The position numbers and the translations under genes were made by a program. Below, in pieces: positions 1 through 7,807 of a stretch of 39,605 nucleotides of DNA. Position 1 is the first letter of the stretch, and the number at the start of each line of letters is the position of its first letter. The notes below the pieces were generated by a model. The model was not told the DNA's origin and did not search any database. It saw only the letters and a list, made by a program, of their open reading frames with translations. Source of the stretch: Thiotrichales bacterium 35-46-9 (GTDB taxonomy: Bacteria; Pseudomonadota; Gammaproteobacteria; Thiomicrospirales; Thiomicrospiraceae); assembly GCA_002281095.1 (NCBI GenBank), contig NCFI01000005.1, positions 617-40,221 on the forward strand. The letters run 5' to 3'.

Positions 1-95
1 AGTCACCCCCGGAGTCACCCCCGGAGTCACCCCCGGAGTCACCCCCGGAGTCACCCCCGGAGTCACCCCCGGAGTCACCCCCGGAGTCACCCCCG
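1..95. repeat. 12-bp tandem repeat (AGTCACCCCCGG), seven full copies plus an 11-base partial copy
   Basis: Seven perfect copies of AGTCACCCCCGG run from base 1 to base 84, followed by an 11-base eighth copy that diverges after its CCCCCG. The unit is a multiple of three and is read in frame on the + strand as Val-Thr-Pro-Gly. The array lies in the coding sequence of the protein that ends at 328. The window begins inside the array, so the true copy number is unknown. A read-assembly break at the repeat is a likely reason for the edge. Confidence 0.95.
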
Positions 96-328
96 AAATC
101 GGAAGGCTTTTAGAAAAACTTATCGGAGAAATGAGCCGTAGAGAACTAATGGATTCGCTTGGCTTAAAAGATGAAAAGCATTTTAGAGAAAACTATCAAC
201 AAACCGCCATTAGTCACGGTTTTATTGAAATGACACTGCCCGACAAACCCAATAGCCGTCTACAAAAATACCGCTTAACGCCACACGGCAAAGCCTATTT
301 ACAACAGATCAATAAGGAAAAAGCATGA
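2..328 (+). CDS. C-terminal part of a Fic-family or AlbA/Schlafen-type ATP-binding protein (5' end outside the window)
   Basis: The reading frame is open from the window edge. It reads as repeated Val-Thr-Pro-Gly units (bases 2-85), then VTPEIGRLLEKLIGEM and a winged-helix-like tail containing GLKDEKHFRENY, GFIEMTLPDKPNSRLQKYRL and TPHGKAYL. As I recall, this tail ends many bacterial Fic proteins and AlbA_2-domain putative regulators, where a low-complexity linker of VTPE-type units often precedes it. The catalytic part is not in view, so the choice between those families cannot be made. An ATG at 131 gives only 65 residues and is internal to the longer frame. The stop overlaps the hsdM start (ATGA), so the two genes are translationally coupled. 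Confidence 0.7.
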   Translation, partial: VTPGVTPGVTPGVTPGVTPGVTPGVTPGVTPEIGRLLEKLIGEMSRRELMDSLGLKDEKHFRENYQQTAISHGFIEMTLPDKPNSRLQKYRLTPHGKAYLQQINKEKA

Positions 329-1806
329 CATCTGCACCAATTATTTCTAAAGTATGGAGTTTTTGCACTACCCTGCGAGATGATGGTGTGGGCTATGGTG
401 ACTATCTGGAGCAACTCACCTATCTAATCTTCTTAAAAATGGCCGATGAGTACAGCAAACCACCCTACAACCGCAATGTTAGTATTCCCGAACAATACAC
501 ATGGCAAACCTTAAAGACAAAAAGAGGGGCAGAGCTAGAAGTGCTCTACGTCGAGTTGTTACGTGCGTTGGGTACACAAAAAGGCATGTTAGGGCAAATT
601 TTCACTAAGGCACAAAACAAAATTCAAGACCCCGCCAAACTGTATCGACTGATCGACATGGTTGATAGTACGCAATGGGTGATGATGGGCGCTGATGTGA
701 AAGGCGACATTTACGAAGGTTTATTAGAAAAAAACGCCGAAGATACCAAATCTGGCGCAGGGCAATACTTTACGCCACGCGCGCTCATCCGAGCCATGGT
801 CGAGTGTATTAGACCCGAACCGAACAAAACCATTGCCGACCCTTCTTGTGGTACAGGTGGCTTCTTTTTAGCAGCTTACGACTTCTTGACCAATCCAAAT
901 AATGGCATACTCGATAAAGCACAAAAAACTTTTTTGAAACATCACACTTTCTACGGTAACGAAATTGTCGCTAATACCCGCCGCATGTGCCTGATGAATA
1001 TGTTTTTACACAACATTGGCGAAATTGATGGCGAGAGTCTGGTATCACCAAATGATGCTCTGGTTGCTTCTAGCCCTATCAGCTTTGACTACGTACTTGC
1101 CAACCCTCCGTTTGGTAAAAAAAGTTCGATGAGTTTTACCAACGATGAAGGCGAACAGGAAACGGATGATCTCACCTATAACCGTCAAGATTTTTGGGCA
1201 ACCACATCAAACAAACAGCTTAACTTTTTGCAACACATTCGCACTATGTTAAAAACAACGGGAAAAGCAGCCGTCGTGGTACCCGATAATGTCTTGTTTG
1301 AAGGCGGAGCAGGTGAAATCATTCGCCGAAAACTCTTAGAAACGACCGAATTACACACCATTTTGCGTTTACCAACAGGCATTTTTTATGCTCAAGGTGT
1401 AAAGGCGAATGTGCTGTTTTTTGATAACCATCCCGCTAGTCCAACACCTTGGACTAAGTCAGTTTGGTACTACGACTACCGTACCAATGTGCATCATACG
1501 CTCAAGAAAAAACCGTTACGCTTTGAAGACTTGCAGGATTTTATCAATTGCTATCGTCCACACAATCGTCATGAGCGGCAAGCAACTTGGCACGCTGAAC
1601 AACATCCTGAAGGTCGCTGGCGTCAGTTCAGCTACGATGAACTCATCGCCAGAGACAAAGCCAGCTTAGATGTTTTTTGGTTAAAAGATAAAAGTTTGAC
1701 CGATTTAGATAACCTGCCAGAGCCAGATGACTTGGCCGAAGAAATCATTGAAAATCTGGAAGCAGGCTTAACGAGTTTTCGCGCGGTGTTGGCAGAGTTA
1801 GCATGA
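325..1806 (+). CDS. hsdM: Type I restriction-modification system DNA methyltransferase (M) subunit
   Basis: This 493-residue protein resembles the N6-adenine methyltransferase subunit of type I restriction-modification enzymes. It has an N-terminal HsdM_N-like helical region (about 1-135), then the SAM-binding motif DPSCGTGG at residues 172-179 and the catalytic NPPF at 260-263. GAGQYFTPR just before the first motif is also typical of the family. The length is normal and both motifs are intact. In a complete system HsdM works with HsdS for sequence recognition and HsdR for cleavage; neither is present here. The start ATG overlaps the preceding stop, and the stop overlaps the cobU start (ATGA at 1803). 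The partner genes may lie left of the window, or this is an orphan subunit. Confidence 0.93.
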   Translation: MTSAPIISKVWSFCTTLRDDGVGYGDYLEQLTYLIFLKMADEYSKPPYNRNVSIPEQYTWQTLKTKRGAELEVLYVELLRALGTQKGMLGQIFTKAQNKIQDPAKLYRLIDMVDSTQWVMMGADVKGDIYEGLLEKNAEDTKSGAGQYFTPRALIRAMVECIRPEPNKTIADPSCGTGGFFLAAYDFLTNPNNGILDKAQKTFLKHHTFYGNEIVANTRRMCLMNMFLHNIGEIDGESLVSPNDALVASSPISFDYVLANPPFGKKSSMSFTNDEGEQETDDLTYNRQDFWATTSNKQLNFLQHIRTMLKTTGKAAVVVPDNVLFEGGAGEIIRRKLLETTELHTILRLPTGIFYAQGVKANVLFFDNHPASPTPWTKSVWYYDYRTNVHHTLKKKPLRFEDLQDFINCYRPHNRHERQATWHAEQHPEGRWRQFSYDELIARDKASLDVFWLKDKSLTDLDNLPEPDDLAEEIIENLEAGLTSFRAVLAELA

Positions 1807-2363
1807 AATCCCTCATCCTCGGTGGAATGAAATCGGGCAAAAGCCACTTTGCCGAACAGCTTGCCATTCAACTGGAGCAGCCCGTTGTTTACATCGCCAC
1901 AGCACAAGCATGGGATGATGAAATGCGCGAGCGCATTCGTATTCATCAACATCAACGCCCCAGCCAGTGGCAAACGGTTGAAATACCGCACCATTTGGCC
2001 TCTGCGCTGAAACAACATGACGCGCCCAAGCGTACGATTTTGGTCGATTGCTTAACGCTATGGATAACGCAACTGCTTTGTCATGATAATCCTGCGCTGT
2101 TGGCGCAAGAATTAACCGCTTTTCAAGCCTTATTGCCCAGCCTGCAAGCGAACCTGATTCTGGTCAGTAATGAAACCAACATGGGCGTCATTCCCATGGA
2201 TGAACTCAGTCGCCGTTTTTGCGATACAGCTGGCAAACTACACCAGCAACTCGCGCTCACTATGGATAGCGTTGTGCTTACCGTGGCTGGCTTACCCCTA
2301 TACGTTAAAGGAAAATCTTATGAACTGGACGCTGGCATCTTCAGCTATTCTTTGTACAGCTAG
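1803..2363 (+). CDS. cobU: Adenosylcobinamide kinase / adenosylcobinamide-phosphate guanylyltransferase
   Basis: CobU phosphorylates adenosylcobinamide and transfers GMP to it, activating the corrin for nucleotide-loop assembly in cobalamin synthesis and salvage. The 186-residue product has the family P-loop GGMKSGKS at residues 7-14, a histidine-containing segment RIHQHQRP in the region of the guanylylated histidine, and VDCLTLWITQLL and SNETNMGVIP, both typical of the family. The usual C-terminal block GLPLYVKG is followed by about 15 extra residues that overlap the start of cobT by 44 bases. The start overlaps the hsdM stop, and I see no separate promoter for it. Confidence 0.93.
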   Translation: MKSLILGGMKSGKSHFAEQLAIQLEQPVVYIATAQAWDDEMRERIRIHQHQRPSQWQTVEIPHHLASALKQHDAPKRTILVDCLTLWITQLLCHDNPALLAQELTAFQALLPSLQANLILVSNETNMGVIPMDELSRRFCDTAGKLHQQLALTMDSVVLTVAGLPLYVKGKSYELDAGIFSYSLYS

Positions 2364-3363
2364 TCGAGAGGCCGCTATTGCCCGCCAAGCCGTATTAACC
2401 AAACCCGCAGGATCGCTCGGACAATTAGAAAGCATCGCCGTTCAACTAGCCGCCATGCAAGGTACAGACGCGCCCAGCATTCAGCGCCCTTATATTGCCA
2501 TCTTTGCTGGCGATCATGGCATTGCTGCCGAGGGCGTATCCGCCTTTCCACAAGTGGTTACGGGCGAGATGATTCGTAACTTTGCACGTGGTGGAGCGGC
2601 GATTAGCGTACTAGCCAAAGCACAAAATGCACTATTACACGTCTATAATTGTGGTACAGCCTACCCTATCGAACCCCTAACGGGTGTGACGGATCGCAGC
2701 ATTGCTGCAGGTACATTTAACTTTTTACAGCAAGCGGCCATGACCGAAACGCAATGCAGTCAAGCCCTTGCTATTGGCAAAGAAGCGGTCGAAAATGCCT
2801 TAGCGCAAGGTTGCGATCTGTTCATTGCAGGAGAAATGGGCATTGCAAATACGACCCCAGCTACCGCGATTGCCAGCACTTTATTGTCGGTTGACCCAGC
2901 ACAGATCACGGGTCGTGGTACGGGCATTGACGATGCAGTGCTTGCTCATAAAATTGAAGTGATTCGCCAAGGCATTGAACGCCATCAAATCGCACTCACC
3001 TCACCACTGAGGACCTTACAATACCTCGGTGGTTTTGAAATTGCCGCCATTGCAGGTGCTTATATCGCCGCTGCACAGGCTGGGCTACCCATCTTAATCG
3101 ATGGCTTTATTAGTAGCGCCGCTGCGCTCGTGGCGGTGAAACACAATCCAAGCGTGCGCGACTGGATGCTGTTTGCCCATGCCAGTGCCGAGCCAGGTCA
3201 CGCCACCATGATGCAAGCACTAGCAGCCAAACCCCTACTCGATTTAGGCATGCGCTTGGGTGAGGGTTCTGGTGCTGGCGTTGCCATTAGCTTATTGCGT
3301 TTGGCTTGCGATTTGCACAACCAAATGGCGACTTTTGCCGATGCTGGTATTTCTAACAATTAG
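2320..3363 (+). CDS. cobT: Nicotinate-nucleotide--dimethylbenzimidazole phosphoribosyltransferase
   Basis: CobT makes alpha-ribazole phosphate, the lower-ligand precursor of cobalamin, from nicotinate mononucleotide and dimethylbenzimidazole. The product has 347 residues, close to the family norm of about 350. It shows KPAGSLGQLE near the N-terminus, FAGDHGIAAEGVSAFP, GEMGIANTTPA and RLGEGSGAG, with the probable catalytic glutamate at residue 315. I chose the ATG at 2320 because AAAGGAAAA lies just upstream and the protein then aligns with the family start; a longer frame opening at 2170 only duplicates cobU sequence in another frame. cobS and cobC, frequent neighbours, do not follow. Confidence 0.95.
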   Translation: MNWTLASSAILCTASREAAIARQAVLTKPAGSLGQLESIAVQLAAMQGTDAPSIQRPYIAIFAGDHGIAAEGVSAFPQVVTGEMIRNFARGGAAISVLAKAQNALLHVYNCGTAYPIEPLTGVTDRSIAAGTFNFLQQAAMTETQCSQALAIGKEAVENALAQGCDLFIAGEMGIANTTPATAIASTLLSVDPAQITGRGTGIDDAVLAHKIEVIRQGIERHQIALTSPLRTLQYLGGFEIAAIAGAYIAAAQAGLPILIDGFISSAAALVAVKHNPSVRDWMLFAHASAEPGHATMMQALAAKPLLDLGMRLGEGSGAGVAISLLRLACDLHNQMATFADAGISNN

Positions 3364-3432
3364 GGAAGGTCTGAATAATGGCTTTTACTCCGTAGCACTA
3401 GCCTTCCCCCACACCCCCATCCCATTTGTATT
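3363..3432 (-). repeat. Diverged third copy of the G-rich convergent-junction repeat
   Basis: Read on the minus strand, bases 3425-3402 have G-tracts of 3, 5, 5 and 2 separated by AT, TGT and AA. This is the same arrangement as the copies at 12740-12763 and 26499-26521. GGGAAGG (3363-3369) pairs perfectly with CCTTCCC (3402-3408), so the G-rich part can also form a stem. The segment occupies the short gap between the convergent genes cobT and pirin and overlaps the cobT stop codon. The second hairpin seen in the other two copies is not evident here. Confidence 0.55.
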
Positions 3433-3466
3433 ATGCAGATATTGCCTAGCGGCATAACAGGTTAAC

Positions 3467-4297
3467 TTAAAAACGTCCCGCTCGATAATCACTAAATGCC
3501 TGACGAATTTCCGCTTCGCTATTCATAACAAAAGGGCCGCCAGCAACAATAGGTTGATTGAGCGGTTTACCAGAAACAAGCAAAAAACGGGTATTGGCTT
3601 GAGCGGTTAGCACAAACTGATCCTCTTCTTGAGAGAGTATGCCCATTTCCGCTGCCTGTAACCGCATCTCACCGACATCTATCGCACCATCATAAACATA
3701 ACAATAAGCATGATGCCCGAAATCAATATCAAAACTCAGCGTTTTTGCTTCATCTACCACCACATCCAAAATCCTCGGTTGCGTTACCTCCCGCTGAATG
3801 GGACCAACAAAATCTGCAAACTTACCTGCAATCACTTTTACTTGGTAACCTTGCGCGGTGAACAGTGGGACATCTTTGGGTGCAATATCCGCCCACGCAG
3901 GTTCCGACATTTTTTGCTCACTCGGCAAATTCAACCAGAATTGAAAACCACGCATTAATCCGGCTTCTTGTGCTGGCATTTCAGAGTGAATGATGCCTTT
4001 TCCAGCACGCATCCACTGAACCCCACCGGCCTCAACGACACCTTTATTACCACGATTGTCTTGATGCTCCATACGACCAGCGAGCATATAAGTAATGGTT
4101 TCAAAGCCTCGGTGTGGATGCGGCGGAAAACCCGCGATATAGTCGTCAGCTTTATCCGAACCAAACTCATCTAGCATCAACCAAGGATCCAGCCTATGGT
4201 GATGCTCACTGGTCAGAACTCGTCGCAATTTAACGCCAGCACCATCACTGCCTGCTTGGCCTAGAACGCGTTGTTCGATACGTTTTTCTATCCACAT
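3467..4297 (-). CDS. Pirin family protein (YhhW-type cupin)
   Basis: This 276-residue bicupin carries the pirin metal-site residues H60 and H62 in PPHPHRGFET, and H104 and E106 in GIIHSEMP. Members bind iron or another divalent metal; some, such as YhhW, show quercetin dioxygenase activity, but the physiological substrate is unknown. I start at the ATG at 4297 because GGAGG lies just upstream (GGAGGCGATTATG) and the product begins MWIEKRIEQR as usual; a longer frame to 4405 would run across the divergent promoter region. It is divergent from the LysR gene at 4425, which could be its regulator. Confidence 0.92.
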   Translation of the reverse strand: MWIEKRIEQRVLGQAGSDGAGVKLRRVLTSEHHHRLDPWLMLDEFGSDKADDYIAGFPPHPHRGFETITYMLAGRMEHQDNRGNKGVVEAGGVQWMRAGKGIIHSEMPAQEAGLMRGFQFWLNLPSEQKMSEPAWADIAPKDVPLFTAQGYQVKVIAGKFADFVGPIQREVTQPRILDVVVDEAKTLSFDIDFGHHAYCYVYDGAIDVGEMRLQAAEMGILSQEEDQFVLTAQANTRFLLVSGKPLNQPIVAGGPFVMNSEAEIRQAFSDYRAGRF

Positions 4298-4331
4298 AAT
4301 CGCCTCCAACCTGATTAACCATGCAAAAAAA

Positions 4332-4360
4332 TTGCTATTTGCTCTAGTTAGCGATATTAT
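4332..4360 (+). promoter_or_regulatory. Probable sigma-70 promoter for the LysR gene, overlapping a minus-strand -10
   Basis: TTGCTA at 4332-4337 and TATTAT at 4355-4360 are separated by 17 bases, a good sigma-70 arrangement pointing at the LysR gene. On the opposite strand TATAAT (4361-4356) covers nearly the same bases and could serve as the pirin -10, although no good minus-strand -35 is seen. Confidence 0.5.
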
Positions 4361-4424
4361 AGGCCAGTGAAAACAACAATTAAATCGAATTAAACTGCTT
4401 CTCAATTTAAAGAGATTAAATACA

Positions 4425-5303
4425 ATGAAAACTCAACTTGAACATTGGCGCGTTTTAGATGCGGTGATTACTTGTGGTGGTGTTAGTCAGGCCGCTAAGG
4501 CTTTATTTCGTACACAATCCGCTGTCAGCTACAGTTTAAAACAGCTTGAAGAACAAGCTGGAGTTGAATTGTTAGTGTTGATTGGACGAAAACTGCACCT
4601 AACGCCAGCAGGCCATCAGTTACTGCAAGAAGCGCGGCAGATTCTTCAGCGTATGCAATTGCTCGACGAGCAAACAACGCTATTATCGCAGGGTATTGAA
4701 TCGAGTATTACGATTGCAATTGAACAAGTTGCGCCCATGCGGCCGATTCTCAAGGCAATTGAAGCCATTCAAGACCTCTACCCTCACATTAATCTGCATT
4801 GGCATGAGCTTATTTTGTCTGAAGTCGATACAGCCTTCCACCAATACAATGCCGATCTCATTATTGCCACACATGTTCCTTTAAACCATACCGGTAAAGA
4901 ATGGCTCAAAGTTGATTTAATTGGCGTGGTTTCTAAACATCACCCGCTCGCTAAAGCCGATTCCATTGAATTAAATGACCTTTCCGAATACACACAAGTT
5001 GTGGTTCGTGATAAAGGAAAAGGCGACAAAGACACCGGTTGGTTGGCCAGCCCCAAGCGCTACACCGTAGACAACATTCACACGGCGCAACAAATGGTAC
5101 ACGCTGGCTTGGCTTACGCATGGTTACCAGAACATGCTATTGCTCAACCGATTAATAAAGGTCAGCTTGTCAAGTTAGCATTAACCGAAGGCGATATGCA
5201 AGAAGCGCGCTTAAAAGTGATTTTGAATCCGAGTAAATCACAAGGTGAAGTGGTCACTACCCTACGTGATCAACTGATGAAAGTGGTTGAAAGTAAAAAA
5301 TAA
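4425..5303 (+). CDS. LysR family transcriptional regulator
   Basis: This 292-residue LysR-type regulator has an N-terminal winged helix-turn-helix (about residues 3-62: GGVSQAAKALFRTQSAVSYS, KQLEEQAGVELL, LTPAGHQLL) and a C-terminal substrate-binding fold that senses an unknown small molecule. It is divergent from the pirin gene with overlapping candidate -10 elements, and LysR regulators often control a divergent neighbour, so pirin is a reasonable but unproven target. It ends 30 bases before the convergent sufS, with a shared hairpin between them. Confidence 0.93.
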   Translation: MKTQLEHWRVLDAVITCGGVSQAAKALFRTQSAVSYSLKQLEEQAGVELLVLIGRKLHLTPAGHQLLQEARQILQRMQLLDEQTTLLSQGIESSITIAIEQVAPMRPILKAIEAIQDLYPHINLHWHELILSEVDTAFHQYNADLIIATHVPLNHTGKEWLKVDLIGVVSKHHPLAKADSIELNDLSEYTQVVVRDKGKGDKDTGWLASPKRYTVDNIHTAQQMVHAGLAYAWLPEHAIAQPINKGQLVKLALTEGDMQEARLKVILNPSKSQGEVVTTLRDQLMKVVESKK

Positions 5304-5317
5304 AGCAGCTAATCTAC

Positions 5318-5342
5318 CTACGCTAGCAAGCTGCTAGCGTAG
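5318..5342. terminator. Bidirectional hairpin between the LysR gene and sufS
   Basis: CTACGCTAGCA (5318-5328) and TGCTAGCGTAG (5332-5342) form a perfect 11-base-pair stem with a three-base loop, AGC. The sufS stop codon lies in the right arm. There is no clear T-run on either side, so its efficiency as an intrinsic terminator is uncertain. Confidence 0.6.
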
Positions 5343-6533
5343 CATACCTACAGCCATCTCTACTCCTGCCACTAACTTCTCAATATCACTCGACTGATTA
5401 TAAGCGGCAAAAGAAGCTCGCACCGTCGCGGGAACCTGATAGCGTTGCATCACTGGCTGTGCGCAATGATGACTGGCGCGCAAGCAAATCTGCTCATAGC
5501 CTAATAAAGTCGCCATATCAGAGGGATGCACACCATCAACAATGAAAGAAACTACCGCTTCTTTATGTGCCGCAGTACCAATAATACGTAGCCCATCAAT
5601 CTGCTGCAACGCCTGAGTTGCCTGCGCCAACAAGGCTTGCTCATGCGCCATAATAGCCGACCATCCTAAAGACTCGACAAAGGCAATCGCTGGTGCTAAT
5701 GCCAATACCCCTTCGATATTCGGTGTACCCGCTTCAAATTTGTAAGGAATATCGTTAAACGTTGTTTTTTCAAGCGTGACAGTCCGAATCATATCGCCGC
5801 CACCCATATAAGGCGGCAGGGCTTCTAACCAAGTGCGCTTACCATAAAGCACACCAACGCCAGTCGGACCATAAAGCTTGTGGCCAGAAAATGCCAGAAA
5901 ATCACAATCCCAAGCCTGCACATCAATTGGCATATGCGCTATCGCTTGAGCGGCATCAACTAAAATAATCATGTCTGGGCGCACAGCTCTGACACGCGCA
6001 ATCATCTGCTGCACGGGGTTCACGGTACCCAAGGCATTAGACACCGCAGTAAAAGCAAAGACCTTAACATCAGGCGTTAACTGAGACTCTAAGTCATCTA
6101 ATAACAGTTCACCATTATCAGCCAGATACAGCGACTTCACCTGAATACCTTTATCGACTAACAACTGCCAAGGCACAATATTGGCATGATGCTCCATTTC
6201 GGTAATCAATACGGCATCACCCGCTTTAAGCAATTTACCTAGGCCAGCAGCTACCAAATTAATGCTTTGCGTCGTGCCCGTAGTAAATACCACTTCTTCA
6301 CGCTCACCCGCATTGATAAATCGCTTCACCACATCCCGTGTTGCTTCAAAATCAGCCGTGGCACGCTCACTCAGTGGATAAAGCCCACGATGAATGTTGG
6401 AATAGCCCATTTCATAAAAGCGCTGTGCCGTTTCAATCACCGAACGCGGTTTTTGCGTGCTACTGGCACTATCCAGCCACACCAAATCGGGCTGATGAGT
6501 AAAGATAGGAAACTGCTGACGGACAGATAACAT
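5334..6533 (-). CDS. sufS: Cysteine desulfurase SufS
   Basis: SufS is the PLP-dependent group II cysteine desulfurase that extracts sulfur from cysteine for Fe-S cluster assembly on SufBCD. The product has 399 residues, close to the usual 400-410. SGHKLYGPTGVG contains the PLP lysine, and RASHHCAQP contains the catalytic cysteine at residue 357. The start codon shares one base with the sufD stop (TAATG), showing coupling. It is the last gene of the sufBCDS operon; no sufE, sufU or sufA follows in this window, so the sulfur-transfer partner must be encoded elsewhere. Confidence 0.96.
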   Translation of the reverse strand: MLSVRQQFPIFTHQPDLVWLDSASSTQKPRSVIETAQRFYEMGYSNIHRGLYPLSERATADFEATRDVVKRFINAGEREEVVFTTGTTQSINLVAAGLGKLLKAGDAVLITEMEHHANIVPWQLLVDKGIQVKSLYLADNGELLLDDLESQLTPDVKVFAFTAVSNALGTVNPVQQMIARVRAVRPDMIILVDAAQAIAHMPIDVQAWDCDFLAFSGHKLYGPTGVGVLYGKRTWLEALPPYMGGGDMIRTVTLEKTTFNDIPYKFEAGTPNIEGVLALAPAIAFVESLGWSAIMAHEQALLAQATQALQQIDGLRIIGTAAHKEAVVSFIVDGVHPSDMATLLGYEQICLRASHHCAQPVMQRYQVPATVRASFAAYNQSSDIEKLVAGVEMAVGMLR

Positions 6534-7807
6534 TAGCTCATCGCCTCAGTCAATTTTTGTTGAATAAGCGACTGCCAAGTCTCAGCCACTTCAGGCACAG
6601 AAACATCCGACACTGCCGCTTGCGCAAACGCCGCAGATACCATCAAACGTGCTGTTGCTTCTGGAATACCGCGCGCACGTAAATAAAAAATTTGCGTTTC
6701 ATCGAGCGTACCGCTGGTAACGCCGTGTGTACAGCGCACATCATCGGCATAAATTTCGAGCTGTGGTTTACTGTTCGCTTGCGCTGTTGGCGATAACAAC
6801 AGATTGTTGGTTGCCATATTGGCATCGGTTTTATCGGCACCTTTTTCGACCAGAATATCACCATGAAAGACACCGTTGGCTTGACCACCAATAGCAAAGC
6901 GATGCAACTGCTCAGAACGCGCATTCAAACAGGCATGGCGCGTATGGGTTCGCACATCTTGCGTTTGTTTAGCCAATGCCACCACACCCGTGGCCATGTT
7001 CGATTCGGCATTTTCTCCCAACACATTCACCGTGAAATGTTGACGAGACAAGAGGCCACTTGTCATCAGTGAACGTTGTATCAAACGCGCATCGCGCTGA
7101 AGACTCGCTGTTCTCCAGCCAAAGCTATAAGCAGAATCGGCCAAATCATGCCACAATAAATGCGTCAACTGCGCATTGTCAGACACGTCCAATTGCGAGT
7201 GCATGAAGATCACACCATCAGACACACCACTCATCACTTCAATCAATGTCAATTCTGCGCTTTGTCCTAAGGTGACTGACAAGGCTAGCGACTGCCCAAC
7301 CCCAGCTTCACCCAAACAACGCACGACAATCGGACGCTCGATGCGTTGATTGTTAGCAACTTCAATCACCAGCTGAGAATTCAATCCCGCGACAGCCATA
7401 GCGGCTAAGGCGTCACCAGCTAATGACTGTGGCAAATGAGTTGCTGCAGAATCAATCTGCACTGACAGCCCCGATGGCAAGTCGCTTAATGAACTCGACA
7501 GACGCTCACTGAACTGTCCGTTAACCCAAACCAACTGAATGGCATTATCAGGCAGACTCAACTCAGGCAAACTGACCGATGACGCTACCTGCTCACTAGC
7601 CCATCGCAATGGTAGCTTCCAAAAACCGGCCAGACGCGTATATTTCCAGTCTTCATCTCTTGCAGTCGGCAGTGTTGCTTGCGCAAAATCCTGCAACGCC
7701 TCTTGCTGAGCTTCACTGACAGAGCGTGTTGCTTGCCAATCACTCAGTAAGGCCTGTAAACGCTGTTGCGCCTGCTCAGCGGGGTTAAGCAGTGGCGAGT
7801 GCGTCAT
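6533..7807 (-). CDS. sufD: Fe-S cluster assembly protein SufD
   Basis: SufD is the beta-helical partner of SufB in the SufBC2D scaffold that assembles Fe-S clusters. The 424-residue product shows the C-terminal SufBD core with CTHGVTSGTLDETQIFYLRARG, plus AKQTQDVRTHT and VFHGDILVEKGADKTDA, all typical of the family. I start at the ATG at 7807 (MTHSPLLN), which has GAGGAG eight bases upstream; the longer frame to 7831 lacks such a site. The gene start overlaps the sufC end by 23 bases. Confidence 0.95.
   Translation of the reverse strand: MTHSPLLNPAEQAQQRLQALLSDWQATRSVSEAQQEALQDFAQATLPTARDEDWKYTRLAGFWKLPLRWASEQVASSVSLPELSLPDNAIQLVWVNGQFSERLSSSLSDLPSGLSVQIDSAATHLPQSLAGDALAAMAVAGLNSQLVIEVANNQRIERPIVVRCLGEAGVGQSLALSVTLGQSAELTLIEVMSGVSDGVIFMHSQLDVSDNAQLTHLLWHDLADSAYSFGWRTASLQRDARLIQRSLMTSGLLSRQHFTVNVLGENAESNMATGVVALAKQTQDVRTHTRHACLNARSEQLHRFAIGGQANGVFHGDILVEKGADKTDANMATNNLLLSPTAQANSKPQLEIYADDVRCTHGVTSGTLDETQIFYLRARGIPEATARLMVSAAFAQAAVSDVSVPEVAETWQSLIQQKLTEAMS

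Noticed and set aside
1-95. Tandem repeat at the left edge considered as a CRISPR array or phase-variable switch
   Set aside because: There are no spacers, and the 12-base unit is read in frame as Val-Thr-Pro-Gly, so copy changes do not shift the frame.
2170-2319. N-terminal extension of CobT
   Set aside because: The extra residues are cobU sequence in another frame; the ATG at 2320 has a good ribosome binding site and matches the family start.
4298-4405. N-terminal extension of pirin
   Set aside because: It covers the divergent promoter region and lacks the GGAGG found before the ATG at 4297.
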